DNA of 64,000 nt from Paraspadella gotoi (Eukaryota; Chaetognatha). The stretch is from contig JBJCIZ010000239.1 in assembly GCA_051294375.1 (NCBI GenBank), positions 5,467,808 to 5,531,807 of the forward strand, read 5' to 3'. Below, piece by piece: positions 1 through 13,420 of this stretch. The position numbers and the translations under genes are program-made. Position 1 is the stretch's first letter; the number at the start of each line of letters is the position of its first letter. The notes under the pieces are model-generated. The model had not been told where the DNA came from. It did no database searches and saw nothing but the letters and a program-made list of their open reading frames with translations.

Positions 1-1273
1 AATTATTGAGAAAAAAAATTATTAGTCGAACGGGTCTGTTTAGCCTAAAAAGTATGTTTCTGTCAAAAAGTATAAATAAAAGCTCACTTACCACTGATTT
101 TCATTGATTCCTTAAGGGTAAAAAAAAAATGAATTCTAATCATAAGAAAATTTTAAAATATTATTTATATAATATATAAAATACAAACTTATAAAAGATC
201 ATAGAAAATACCTAATAGTTATTACATATCAATTATAAAAATCGAATATTTAGAGATAACAAAGTTTTATATGTTACAAGTATAAAAGTTGATAGACCGA
301 TGCGGGTCGTGACTTTACTTCTGGTTAGAATAACTATTTTATTTCACATAATCGGACATGTTTTGACTCTTTGATTTTTTGAGTGATTTTTTTATCCGCG
401 CGAAGTGAAAAATTAGTTGTAAAACTCATTCTCTCTCTTTCTTCTTTAAATATTTGCGCTTGTGAAGTCTTGTAAAAATTAGAGTCGGAACATGTCTAAA
501 TATGCCTTAAAAATTTTTTTCTTTTGTTTTAATTTCTTTACATTAAAAACAAAAGAAAAAGAAAAGAAAAGAATTTTATATTATATTATATATTATTATA
601 TTATTTTTATTATTCTACAAACAAATCACAGATGTTCCGCTGTTTATCTTCAAACTTTGGACATTTTATTATCAGCATGGAAAAAACTTTCTATTTATCA
701 GTTTGTAATAGTAAGTTTATTTAATTAAATCAGTTGAAAATATGACCATTTTATTTTCTATTTATCTATGTACATTGCTTTCTTATTCATTAGAAACACT
801 TTTCTTACCTTTCATTCCATCTTTCACCTCATCTTCCAGTCTTGACTGTTTTAAATCTGAAAGAATAATTACTTCTTTTAATAAAGAAAACTAAAGGAAA
901 AAAAAGACCTTATAAAAGAAAAACTATGTCGCATTTGAATTTGCTTAAATTTGCTTAGATAATATAAGCCCTAATATTATTTAGATATGAATGTAACTTT
1001 TAAGATCATTTTCATATTATTTCCTATCATTAATTTCACAATCATTCATTAAAAATTGTTTTATAAGGTCTTTTAAAAAATCTATTCATAAAAAACAATT
1101 TATGATTAGGTAATTTGTTTATCATATATTTTTAAAAGTTTTTTAACTAATTTGTTGCATACAGTAAGAGTAGTAATTAAATAGAAAAAAAATTTAAATT
1201 TTGTTAAAAACATGAATTTTTATTACTTGATCCTAAATAAAATTCTCTTACTGTATATAACAAAATAGCTTAC
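1..1273. other. AT-rich intron after exon 48
   Basis: No exon, repeat family or RNA gene recognised. Sequence is AT-rich with short poly-A and poly-T runs. The 78-codon frame at 492-728 is low-complexity and is not taken as a gene. Confidence 0.7.
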
Positions 1274-4200
1274 CAGTTTTACTGTTACTTAAATCCCTCA
1301 ATCCAGCACCGGATCCAATATCTAATTCTTTAGTTTTAAAATCGTTTTCTGTTTTTGAAAGATCATCTTTTTTAAGAACTACAATATTTTCATTAAAAGG
1401 AATTTCTTTTTCTGATTGCTCTAGAGAAATATCACTTCCACAAAGAGAATCATGCTCAATACTATGTATTTTTCCACCAGTAGCTATCATTAATGAATCT
1501 GTAGAAAAATCGCCTTTGATGATACGTTCTGCCACACTTTCATCAAGAGAATCTTTTTGATGTTTTTCACTTTGGTTGCTCATATTAGATAATGAAGAAT
1601 TATCTAGTTGTTTAGAAAATCTTTTATCTGTTACTAACATACTGGAATATTCGTTAAATTTAGAATCAGGCAAACTTCCATGTATTGAAGTAGACATATT
1701 GATATAACTTCCCTGAAGAGAATCTAACTCTATGTCCTCTTCTGGTTGATTTTTATATTCTGATTCATTAAGTTCAAGAGAGTCTGCTGACTGGATCATC
1801 GGATCCTGATCATCTATTTTAGAAATATTGTTCGAAGCAATTCCGTCTAGAGAATCCATCATTAGTTTTTGTGGTAAGGGATTAAGTTCTAAAGAATCTG
1901 TTGATGTGATAAAAATATTACTAATATTAATTTCTTTTAGGTTAGAATCTTGTCTTGGAAAATTGTAATCGGTTCCTTCTAAAGAATCAATAGAAGTGAT
2001 AAGGGCATTTTCTTGATTTGAAGCACAAAGGGAATCAGCAGAAACAGTCATCATGTTATCTTCTCGCAAAGAATCAGTAGAGATTATCAAAGAGTTTGAC
2101 TCTTTAATTTGGGATGAAATCATAAAGTTTTTTATATTATTAACTTCAATATCATATTTTTCTTCACCTGAATTTATGTCAATGGACATTTCTTCTTCCT
2201 CTTCAACCGGTTTTTTTTCTGTGTCTGGTGAACTTAGAGAATCTTGGTCCATAGAAATATCTGGTTCTGATATTGGAGACATTTCTGGTTTGGCTTGTAT
2301 TTTATCTTTAGGCTTGGCAGGCAAAATTAAATCCTGGTGATCTTTAAAAACATTTATTCTTTGCATTTTACTACTATTGTCCTTGTTAAACTTTTCAATT
2401 TGATCCTGGTCATAAGTTTTTTGATTCGTACTAGATATGCTACTGAACTGAGATTTAAAATTTTCTGAAACAATTTCACTTTCCAATTTTTCAAATTCTT
2501 GTAGAGATGATAAAGAACCAAATACAGCAGAGGGAGGCAATTTAGTATTTTTGCTTGGATCAATATTCATAAAATTTTCTGAATCTGTCATTGAGTTTTC
2601 TTCAAGATTTATTGCATGTTCAATGCTTTCAAATTCAGCTAACGAACCTTTGGAGGAAATTGAACAAATTTCATCAAATTCCTGTTGAATATCTGATTTT
2701 GGAATCTGATTTGGCAATGTAGATGTGGTGAGATTTGATTCTGACCTTCTTGTTTTGGAAACAACATCTTTATCACAGACTAGTTGCTTTGAAAAATCAC
2801 AAAAAAGAAAACTGTTTGGTTTAACAACCTCATTTTCATTTTTTTGGTTATCTAATGACGAATCATTTGTACTTATTCTGAAAGCATCATCTGGAATAGG
2901 GGAAAGAGGTCTATCAATAGAAACATTTTCTTGGTGAGATAATAAAAGTAAGCTCGCACCATGAAAGGGTTGACAAGGAACAGACTCTGGCCGACTTGAA
3001 GCCCTGAGTTCGGCATCTGGGTGAACATCGGTTGAAGATTCAGAATGTGGCCTGGGATAACTAATTTCATTTTTGCAATTGTCAATGTCTGATTCAACTT
3101 CAAATAACATCTGAAGCTCTGGTTCCATAGAACCTTGATTAGCCAAATAAGGTTTATGCTCCAAAGTATCAGTTTCAGACAATATAAATGTTTTTTTCTT
3201 AACTGAACCTTGTTTTAAATCAGATTCTGTCTGTTTATTATGATCAGATAATTTTAATAAAATTTGTTCTTTTTTATTTTCTTGAAGTTTTTCAATATTA
3301 GCTGAATTAGAACTTTCAATATTCAAATTGCTCAATTGGACATCATTGATTTCTTTGGCAAAGTGATCCAAGGGTTTGCCACTTTGATTGAAAATAGATG
3401 TCTCTACCTTTTGTGAGGAAACTGTCACCTTGTTATTGCTTATAGCATTAGATTCTGGCATTTCATCGGATGGGGTTTCAATGTCATACAAAGTATGTGA
3501 AGAAGAAACCATGGGGTCGGCTTGTTCACAATGAAGACCCTGAAGTTCATCGGTTGCAATTGCAGAACTATCAGAGAGCTGCAATGCATGTGAATCTACT
3601 GATATGCCCTCCATTTGTTGTAGGGATCCTGTGGATATTGGACTGGTAGAAAAAGAAGTAGAATAAGGAGGTAAAATATGACTGTCTGTATTGAGAGTAG
3701 TCTTACCATTAGGCAACTCAGTTTCAGAATTATTTTTGTTATCCTGACCAGATAAAAAAGAGCCCATAATATTTTTTTTATTTAAATTTCTTATATTTTC
3801 GTTTTCTTTGATACAAATTGAGCCTTCAAAATGTTTTTTAAAACTGCTTTTAGTTTCATAAAAATTTTGATTTAGAATCTGACCATCTTCATCTGACTCA
3901 AATGATTCCTCCCTAATAATTTCTAGACTTTCCCTTTCACCTATACCTCCACCTATAGCCTTTTCTTGAAGCCCTGTTGCACCTGAACATTTCTCACTAT
4001 CTCTGAGTAGCAAATACTCTTCATATCCTTCAAGATCATCCATACAAATTATCTCAAAGGGTGAACAGGGCTTATTTACTAAAAAAGGATCAGTTTCCTT
4101 GGGTGAATCATCACTAACATCAAGTATATTTGCATTACTTTTTGCAGCATCATAAGCTCTATTGGGAAGCAATGACATTAATTCTTCTTCTTCATCGTCA

Positions 4201-5695
4201 TCAGTAAAGTTTTCTGTAACGGCTCCCTCACTTGAAATATCTGAGACCAAAGACTGTCGTCTGATTTCTAAATTGGAAATTCCTAGCGAGGTTGGAACAC
4301 TAATGCCATCAGATTTCTCAACAAGTGTACTTTCAGGTTTTTGAATAATCTTTGGAGCAATATCATCTGTTATGGTTAAATCATCCGGTCCATCTAATAA
4401 TTCCGAATTCTCAACAGTTTTAAGATGGCCAGAATCAACATCAGGCGTAATTGAAGCTGCTGAATGTTCCTGGGACTCAACAGAATGGTACAATGTGGAA
4501 GATTCAAAAGAAGAATTCATAGAGCGAAAAGGTGTGGAATCAGATTCTGCAGTTGAAAGGTTTGTCATAGCAGATTCATACATAGAACTTCTTGGAGATG
4601 ATACAGATGAAGCGCAAGATTGGTAAATTGAAGAACTGGAAACCTTACCATTTTTTTCTGATACCGAAAAAGAATCAGAATCTTGGGTCAAATGATGTAT
4701 GCTCGAAGTTTCTTCACTAGATTGTTTTGAAACAAATTTTTCCTCCACACTTTCAATAGTTTTGCTGTCTGTTGTAATTTTGCTGAAAGCTTTGGAATCA
4801 ACTTCCAAAATCTTTTTTTGATGCTCTAATGATGAACTTTTTTTTTCTATAGTTTGACAGTTGCTCAAATTAACTGCTGTATAATCATATTTATTCATAG
4901 TATCTTTTGAAATACTCTTAATATTATTTTTGTTTAAAACATTTAAATCTTTTTGAATCAATTGATTTTGCTCTATTTTAGCAACTGAATTATCTGATTT
5001 TTCAATCTTTATTTCTTCTGTTGTATTTTTTTCAAACATGCTTTGACTATAACAATTTGATTCTTGCAAACTTATACTATAATTTTCTTTTTTTTGGTCT
5101 TTAGATGAGATTTTAATACTCTCATCCTTATTTATATTTTTTATTGTACCATTCACAGAATCTTCTTTTTTGTGTATCTCTCCTGTACCAATTACATTTA
5201 TTTTAGAAGTTGTTATATTATCTAATTGTTCTATTGTGGATAATGATTCACTTAAACTTTCAAATGATTTTTTTGACTCTTGTGAAGGACTTTCATTTAT
5301 AGGTGATAAAGCTTTGTGACTCATAGGTAATAGATTCTGTTCAATATTCTTATTATTTGAGGTATTTTCAGTGTTTTCAGATTGCAATACATCATCAGTT
5401 TTATCTAAACTTTCAAAAGCATAATTGTCATAACATTGTTCATTGTTACCTTTGGTAAAAACGTTATTTAAAACTTCTGCATATTCTGATTTCTCTAAAC
5501 TGCTATTCAAATTTGCTACTTGATTTTCAGGTATAGACTGTTTTAGCACATTAAACTGAGGTTGATACTGATTATGATCTTTGTGCTCTATTGCAATCTT
5601 TGGCAAAAATGTTTCATGCTTTGGTGAATCAATTGGAGATTGAATTGGTGACGGTAAGTCAACAACTTTATATGTTTCCCCAGTCAGTAATTCTT
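1274..5695 (-). CDS. Ank: Ankyrin exon 48: 4.4-kb giant tail exon with DSL repeats
   Basis: 4422 bp, 1473 codons with split ends, phase 1-1. No stop over the whole length. Acceptor ATATAAAG (weak, chosen because an in-frame TAA lies about 20 bases upstream and the phase fits), donor GTAAGC at 1273. Opens EELLTGETYKVVDLPSPIQS. Very rich in Ser, Asp, Glu, Asn and Lys, with acidic clusters. The last third has 11 DSL motifs, often S-[TA]-DSL-E, every 20-40 residues. Compares with the giant neuronal exons of large ankyrin isoforms in flies and vertebrates, though I see no sequence match. The gene continues below base 1. Confidence 0.93.
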
Positions 5696-7938
5696 CTTTA
5701 TATGATATTAAAAATGTTTAGACGAATTGTAATAAAATTAGATATTGGACCATTTGGGAGCAGCAAGAAAAAAGAATGTGAAAGAGATGGCATAAAAAGG
5801 TTTTGTAATTGAATGCAATCTTCTCATTTTTCATATAAATCCAACTGGACAGTTTGACATAAAATTTTATTTAAAATACTAAAAATATACTTAATATACA
5901 AATGAATAGGATAAAACGAGGCGACAAATGTACTTTTGGTTCAACCAAAATCTAAAAATACTGTTACTCTTTTAAATCTTTTACATAGTAACCCTTAAAA
6001 AAAGCATGTGCAGTGCAAAGTTGGTTGAAGCAATTTTAAACATCATAAAGCTAAATATATTTGCTGTGCATTATGTCCATATATTTTTTTTAAATCAATA
6101 AGAGAAAAAGTTCGTTCTGTAACCAGGATTGGCATGTCAAAAAAACTCTGAACTATCTTTCATAAGAATGTTATAGAATGTTTAATAAGATTTCTTTCAC
6201 AAATGTCCAGATCAATTTTAAATATTGAAGATTGCAATGATGCAACTGGCATTTTTATCTCATCTCTTTTAGATATAAGATTGAAGCTGGATAAAAAAAA
6301 ATCAAGGAGAATACATAAATGCTAGGAAAATCATACAGTAGATGCATGATTTGTGTAATAAGTGCAAAAACTTCAAAACAAAAACTTTCAGTAACATGCA
6401 ATTCATTTGAATTTCTGTGAGTAAAGCTTTCCTTGGATGATTAAATTTTAAGATTTAAAATTTTTCTATATTTTAAATAAGTCGTAAAAGTATTATATGA
6501 AAAATTAAAAAAATTTAAACAATGAATTACCGAACTTTTGTTTGTATACTTTTTTTTATTATTTTATAACTTTTAACTTTTTATTCTTAAATAAAATCAA
6601 GTGCCAAGCTTTACTAAAAAAAATTATCTTTCAGCCCATCCTAATGCTGTATAAATAAAAAAAATATATTTTTAAATAATTTATTAGTAAAACTAAAAAA
6701 GCCAAAATAGTTCCTGTAAAAAATTAAAGGCACATTGTAAAAATCTTATCAAACATTCTTCATGAGTTAGGGTAGGAAAAATATACCATGTATCAAAGCG
6801 ACAGCCATTGAAAACTTGGAAGGAGCTTGACATGCCCAACACTGATCTTTATGTTTTATTTCAGGTAAATGTGCTTAAAAAATTTATAGGACAGGCATAT
6901 AAAAATCGAATTTATACATTTTTTTTGTATAACTTGACACCTTCAGGATTCAGTAAATTAAAATGAATAAGCAGAATAAATATAACTAAAATTATTAAAT
7001 AATTCTAAAATAAAACTATGAACAAGCAAACAAAGAGGAACTCCATGTTCAAAAATAATTATATTATATACAGTTGTTTTAGATTGCAAAAAAATATTAG
7101 TATGCTTAAACAGTTCTGACTAAAAACTAAACCCATAACTGCAGATTGTTAAAAAGAAAAAAAATATTGATAGCCAAACAATCAATATTGTCATACTGTT
7201 TTTGAATCACCTGATTTAAACTTTAAAAAACTAATTGCGGATTAAAAAATATTTGACATCATCTAATAATTTATTCATTATTTACTTAATTTGGTAAATG
7301 ATTTAGCCCACAATTTTGTCTATTTTTAGATAAAAATAACGTTTAAATATCTTATTATAAAAATATTATTAAGCCTTATGCCATTTTAATGAGTATCATT
7401 AAGAATTATTTATCAAAAAATTTTTAAATAAAAAAATTAACATATATTTGGGTAAAAAGCCTTAACTAATTGGTCATAACTATGGCATATATAACACTTA
7501 ACTAATATATTTATTTCTAAAAACATAATTAGAATAAATAGTTTTACTTTATTTTTAGTATATTATTTTATCCCTTCAATACTGTATAACTCAAGAAGCA
7601 GATCTTTAGTCAGAACTAAATATATTTATACAATAAAAAACCCAATCATAAAAACAAAAGATTATCAAAATTAGGGCCTAAAGGAGTCAAGATAAAAAGC
7701 CCAATCAATTTAAAAAAAAACACGTTTAACATGCAATGGAAAACAAAGGCCAGATACACTTTTTTTGCTATTATTACATTATAAGAAAATGTTTTATAAA
7801 CCAGTATCATGGCTTTTGGGTTTAGAATTGAAGTCAAAGTGAATTATATACTCAAATACAATTAAAACTAACTTTGACAACAATAGACAAACTGAAGCGC
7901 CACTGAGTAGCTATAACAAGAAGCATAAGCTTTATTAC
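5696..7938. other. AT-rich intron between exons 47 and 48
   Basis: Plain AT-rich sequence with no simple-repeat array, no recognisable transposon and no coding-like frame. Nothing else seen. Confidence 0.7.
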
Positions 7939-9847
7939 CTGAAACTTTTTTATTTGAGTGACCTATCTCGGTAATTTCTGGTCCAATCATCCCCAACATT
8001 AATGTAGGGGACGATGAATCATGACTTGCTTCAGCAGCAGAACCTGTAAAACTTTGGTCTTCTGGCCCAGTCGGTAGGACAATTTCTTCAAAAGGATATT
8101 CTTTCCCTTTTTGCAAACTTTGATGCATAATTTTTTCTTTTCCTAATTCATCTTTAATAACCACAGATTTAGTAACTTTTCTTTTAACTGTACCATCAGC
8201 GGTTTCCCAGCTTTCAATTCGTTCAGTACATATTTTTGCAGCATCTTCAGAGGATTTTAAATCATCATCTCCAGAGGATGGAGAGAGAGCAGACATTGCT
8301 GCATCTGCTGCAACACATGGTCCTGAGATAAAATTAAATTCTGATGAATCAGGTTTTGAGTGTTGAATTGATGCAATCCCATCTTTTGAATCACCAACTG
8401 ATGGCTGACCCCTGTTCAGAACATCACTAATTTCCTCCTCAAGGTCACCTCGAGGAGAACTTCGGATTTCTTTTCCATCACCTTCCATGCTACCACCAAT
8501 TGATTCTCCCCCAGCTCCAGAGGTAGATGAAGAAGCTGGAATAGAAGCTACCTCATCAAGACTATCCTGTTTAGTTCCAGAACTGCTCGCAGTAAGTCCA
8601 TCTTTGCTTGTAGAAGCAACTTTAGCAATATCTTCTCGTTGAGCTTGTAGTGCAGCCATATCTTCCAGATCAATTTCTGAAGAGGTTCTTGTTGAAAATT
8701 CCACTTCCATTGAAGACTGAGGATGAGCTTCCATTTTATGATAAGCAACATCAATCTGTTCTTTTGAAAGTCCTGGTTGGCAAACAGAACCAGGTTTTTC
8801 TTTCACCCAATCTGATAACCTATAATACTGTTCTTGATCTTTTGAGGGCATAGATTTTACAGTTTCTTTCACAAAAGCCTCATTAATAAGTTGTTTTGAT
8901 GTTTTATCAACATCCAAATCAGGACGAATCAAATTTTTTTCTAAAGTAACACTGTCTTGACTAGTAGATTTTTCTTTTTCCTTTAAATCATCCTGCATTT
9001 TTTTCTCAACATCTTCAGGTGTATCAGGTGTCTGTCTAAATTCTAAATGACCAGAATTAAATGGGTGAGCGGATTCAAATGGAACTTCTTCATATGTTTC
9101 TTGAGCAAACAACTGCGCTCTTTGAAGCTGTGGACTAGCACTACTGATTTCACATGCAACATGGAGAGTCTCTGAAACATCAGGCATTATGTTTTCAGTT
9201 TTTTTTAACTGTTCTTGTTCTCTGGCAATTATTTCTCTTGGTACACAAGGAGTTTCATCTGGAGAAAACGGTTCTTCAGAAGAATTAGAATGTTGCTTCA
9301 TACTTGAGGATTTGGAGGACTTGTTTAATCGCTGATACATTTTGGCTTGTTCATCAAATAACCTTTGCTCTTGTTCCACTTTTTTTTCAAAAAGATTTAG
9401 ACGATCAGATACTTTAACAGGTATATTTTCATCAATGCTCTCTTGAATGTGACTAATATTTTCTTCAGCTTTTTCATCTTGCTTGGGCACTTTAGGTTGT
9501 GACATTTTGACGTCTAATGATTTACCCAATTTATGAATCCGATCAGAAATCGAGAGATCAGTTTGATCATCAAAATCTTTATAGTCGTCATTTTCTTTAG
9601 ATTTTAAGGTTACATGAGGCTCTTTCAATGGTCTCGATGCAACAACATGAGACAAGCTTTGTCCAAGTTTAGCTACTCTCTCTGAGATTGAAAGATTTTC
9701 TTCTTCAACTTCAGCCTCTTCTTCAGTTGGTATATCTTTTTTACGGGATTGCAAAACAATTGCCATCTCATCCATTACATTCTTATCAAGTATCGCTTTT
9801 TTTGATGAACCTCTTTTTGGTTTAATAAGACCTTCCTCTAATTTTTC
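7939..9847 (-). CDS. Ank: Ankyrin exon 47: 1.9-kb tail exon with three LSIS-R-KLG motifs
   Basis: 1909 bp, 636 codons plus one base, phase 0 in and phase 1 out. Acceptor TTTTCAG, donor GTAATA. Opens EKLEEGLIKPKRGSSKKAIL. A short motif recurs: LSISERVAKLGQSL at about residue 52, LSISDRIHKLGKSL at 98 and VKVSDRLNLFEKKV at 144, each preceded by an acidic run. Later parts are Ser/Asp/Glu-rich; near the end comes a Val/Lys block (VKRKVTKSVVIKDELGKEKI). No membrane or catalytic domain is seen. Probably a disordered scaffold tail that extends the protein along the membrane skeleton. Confidence 0.92.
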
Positions 9848-9926
9848 CTGAAAAGTCAAGATGACTTAATTTAAGGTAAATATTATTAAGAATAGGATAT
9901 AAATTTTCCTAAAGTCTAACTATCAC

Positions 9927-10009
9927 CTCAAAAGGACCCGATTTTTCAACATCATTTGAGATTGTTGTTACTATCACATCTGTGAGTTTAGGAAGTTCCT
10001 CTGCTTGTT
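9927..10009 (-). CDS. Ank: Ankyrin exon 46: tail
   Basis: 83 bp, phase 1 in and phase 0 out. Encodes QAEELPKLTDVIVTTISNDV then EKSGPFE. Acceptor TTAATAG, donor GTGATA. It runs on directly into EKLEEGLIKPKR of exon 47. Confidence 0.8.
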
Positions 10010-10298
10010 CTATTAATCATTAAAAATAATATTTATCAAAATATTCAATGATTATTTGAGAGTTGATATTGAGTGACAATTTAAATAAATCCAAGGAAAG
10101 CATTAAAGAGCAAAGATAGGATTAGATCAGTAAAACAAATGCAATAAAAAATTTTCTTGCATCAGTACCATAAAAATATTAAAGTTGAAGAATAATTATA
10201 TTAATTCTGGTAACTAATGCTTTAAATTAACATTCAAGTGCAAAGTGTTTTTTTAACATGTACGTGCAAAAAATCAATATAGTTTAAAAATTACTTAC

Positions 10299-10325
10299 CA
10301 ATTGGGATGTCCACTGGAGGTAAAC
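10299..10325 (-). CDS. Ank: Ankyrin exon 45: 27-bp microexon
   Basis: Nine-codon equivalent, phase 1-1, encoding LPPVDIPI. Acceptor TTTTTTTAG and donor GTAAGT are both strong, which is what makes this small exon credible. Likely an alternatively used microexon. Confidence 0.7.
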
Positions 10326-10724
10326 CTAAAAAAACAATTAAAAAAAAAGAAGAAACAAGCTCTAAACCACCGTATGTTGCTGAACAATCCCATTCTTTAA
10401 CTGATCTTATATTTAAAAAATATGCCTCATCTACCAAAATGATAAAAGAGAAAGTACATATTTTAAGTACTGAATAAATAACTGTTTACAATTTTTGTAT
10501 TGCTAAATAATTTTATCATAATTTGTAATTTTTCAAATAAAAAACTTTTTTTTTTGTTTACAAACAATTATTTTTTTATAATATAAAAATAAAATCAGGT
10601 ATTTTAAACTTTTTCTGCAGAAATAAAAAACTCATAACTATGCAATATATCTCCATAGTCTGTATCTGAAAACTCATATTATCAAATACTTAAAAATTTT
10701 ATAGGTTTTTCTTTAAAATCTTAC

Positions 10725-10808
10725 CATCAGATGGATTTTCTTCTGATCTAGGAGGCTTGGCCAACTCAAGCTGATCAACTGCCTTTTGCAAAATGGGTTC
10801 TGCTGAGC
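10725..10808 (-). CDS. Ank: Ankyrin exon 44: tail
   Basis: 84 bp, phase 1-1. Encodes SAEPILQKAVDQLELAKPPR then SEENPSD. Acceptor TTGTAG, donor GTAAGA. Confidence 0.78.
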
Positions 10809-11651
10809 CTACAAAATAAAAAGTTTAGCTGATTAGAATATACTAAAGCAAAAAGAATTCCGAAAAATGATACTCAATGGGTATTTGACAGAACCGACAT
10901 TATATACTTGGACTACTTTTTTAAGTAATGTCAGTCCCTCTTTTCAAAGACAAAAAGGTTGACACAATTAAAGCAATTTAATTTCATGCAGGTAATCAGA
11001 TTTATAACTGATTGAAAGCCCACAATAATTAGCTACAAAATGCTATAAAGTTAATTTTACATTTTTTTCATAGTAAATTAAATAAAAACTATATTACAGC
11101 CTAAAAATCATTATTATTCTATTTGCTCTAAGATAACAGACTTGAAAATTATAATCAGTTAGAAATTAGGAAATATTTTACTTTAAAAAAAACCAGCACA
11201 AATGAAAAACTATAAACAGCAAACCACCATAAAAGAAAAAGGGAAATTACAAAAAAAATATTTCTTTGATAAATAACTTTCAATTTAAAACTTTGTCTTT
11301 TAATGCTATAATATTAGTTGCTTTGTCAATAAGAGCTGTATTCTAAAGAATTATACTCCTTTATTTTTTCTTCTCCTTCATTTTTGTATATTTTAAAGAT
11401 ACTTCAATCATAAAAATATTATTAATTTCTGACGTTCAATGTAAGATTTAAAGCATATTTTGAATACTATTATATGAAGCAATTTTTGACTAACGTTCTA
11501 TGTGTTTTACAAATTATCAAAATAAAAACAATTGGAGTTAAAAGCGCTGAAAAAAAAATATTATAATTGCAGACAGTTAAACAGTGTTTCTGTGCACATT
11601 ACTGAAGCAGCGAAAGAAATTAATGATTAAAATATTGCTCAATATTGAAAC

Positions 11652-11795
11652 CTTGATTGAAAGTGTCAGCTGAATCAAGAATCTTAATCAAATGTTGCTC
11701 AGAAGAAATAAAAGACTTTATTTCGTTTTGTCCTTGACAAACGCTGTCAGTTTTTTTTTGGTTAACAATTGTGTCATCTGTTTCAGTACTCTCTC
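11652..11795 (-). CDS. Ank: Ankyrin exon 43: tail
   Basis: 144 bp, phase 1-1. Starts ESTETDDTIVNQKKTDSVCQ and ends HLIKILDSADTFNQ. Acceptor AAATAG, donor GTTTCA. Cassette exon by phase. Confidence 0.75.
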
Positions 11796-12346
11796 CTATT
11801 TTTTAAAAGCCGCAAGAAAAATTATCAAATAAAAAAATTATGAGAATTTTGAATTCATAATCCATTAAAATTTATAATTACTTTTTAGATCTACTACCTT
11901 ATTTTAATAAACTTATCTGGGAACTATAATAATAAAAACAATGATCAAACAAGTATCATTATTATTTTCATTAATTATTATTAATTTTGAAAAATGTTAT
12001 TCATATTAATACAAATATCTGTAGTACTTAAAAATATTAAGGAATAAAATCATGAACTGCTCAAAACAAGTTCTCTAAAAAAAAATATGAGAAAATACAA
12101 ATGATAGGTTTTTTTAAATGGCAGTAGATTAAAAAGTCATTAACTCTAAATTTCAATTTTCACCCAAATCACATCTTCCCTAATGGAGTTCCGGTTAGTA
12201 AATCAAGTATATTTTTACAGTTTTTTTTTAATATCCGCTATTCTATTGGAATCACAGAATGTTTTCTGTTAGTAGTACCATTTTTCAATGAGATCTCATT
12301 TTCTATTTGCCATTAGGCACATAGATTTCTGTGAGTTTAAACTTGC

Positions 12347-12436
12347 CTTCTTCATAAGAATTATTTGGTGGAAAAGTTGATTCCAAATCAGCCATCATAA
12401 ACTCTTCACCTTGTTTGGTGTCTTTGAAGAGTTTTT
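12347..12436 (-). CDS. Ank: Probable ankyrin exon 42: tail, with a GC donor
   Basis: 90 bp, phase 1-1. Encodes KLFKDTKQGEEFMMADLEST then FPPNNSYEE. The frame is open beyond the exon to a TAG, but no GT donor fits; AAG|GCAAGT at 12346-12341 is a good match to the minor GC-AG class. Acceptor CCAAAG is weak. Read-through would give a short alternative end EIYVPNGK. Confidence 0.58.
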
Positions 12437-12675
12437 CTTTGGAATGGGGTTTATTGGGTTTTAGATTTTAAGGAAAACAAATAGTTTTTTTTTCAAGATT
12501 CATAATTAAAAAAATAATTACCCATGGTATGGTACATTCAAAATTTTAAAAATGTTGATACATGTATTAGACTTATTTCTCTTTTCATTATATTTATTAT
12601 TTTGCAAAAAAAATATAGGCAGAAGAGAATTGAGTCTAAATTTAAGTAGAACACTAATTAGAATAAATGAAATAC

Positions 12676-12750
12676 CTTTAACATCTGAAGAAGGCTTCGA
12701 AGATTCTTTTTCTTTCTCTTTAGCTAGTACAGTATCTTCTTGAATACAGT
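12676..12750 (-). CDS. Ank: Ankyrin exon 41: tail
   Basis: 75 bp, phase 1-1. Encodes CIQEDTVLAKEKEKESSKPS then SDVK. Acceptor TTTTTAG, donor GTATTT. Lys/Glu-rich, disordered. Confidence 0.75.
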
Positions 12751-13034
12751 CTAAAAATCATTAGGCCAAAACCCAGTTTAAAGCAATCGATATTAATAAT
12801 ATTATGAAGCCCATAAAAAAAATGCAAAACACATTAGATTAGGTTTTGTTAAAATATTCAAACATAACTTTTTTTTTTAATATTTGAATTAGACAAATAT
12901 TAATACCTAAATTGTTAAAAAAAACTAAAGAATATTTAATAAGGATTACAATGTTTTAACAATTTTTAAAACTCTTTTTTATCAACCTCTATTTTATGGG
13001 CTTCAATCTGAATTATAATTATTAAAAACTTTAC

Positions 13035-13247
13035 CTGCTTTGGTATCGGGTTTTGGTAGTAATTTCAATATTTCTTTTTCTGATTCAATATCTGACTTTC
13101 GTAAGTCTTCTAAGAATTCATCACAAGCTTTTGTTCGTTTCTCTATAGAATCTTTTGCTATTGGTTCTTTGCCAGGTAAATATGAGGCCTTTATATCTTC
13201 CTCAGATATCGATTCACATTTAAACTGTGAAAGATCTATTCTTTTAT
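13035..13247 (-). CDS. Ank: Ankyrin exon 40: tail
   Basis: 213 bp, phase 1-1. Starts DKRIDLSQFKCESISEEDIK and ends EKEILKLLPKPDTKA; charged and probably helical in part. Acceptor TTTAAAG, donor GTAAAG. A cassette exon by phase. Confidence 0.8.
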
Positions 13248-13420
13248 CTTTAAAGAATGAAAAACAGAGAAAGTTGAAAAATATAAAGTAATAAAGAATT
13301 TAAATGGTACCATTATACATACATATTTGAATAAAGTTGGCAAAAATAAAAAAGGAAAAAATATTTAGGTTTTTTATAATGTACCTACTAAAGTAAGCGA
13401 TTGTAGAACAGGTTACTTAC

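Larger units (their letters stand above)
10010..13034. other. AT-rich introns between small tail exons 40-46
   Basis: The exons at 10299, 10725, 11652, 12347 and 12676 sit in AT-rich introns of about 240-850 bases. No repeats of note. Frames on the + strand here (12552-12743) are shadows of exon 41. Confidence 0.7.

Noticed and set aside
492-728. 78-codon + strand frame
   Set aside because: AT-rich low-complexity translation in an intron with no coding signal.
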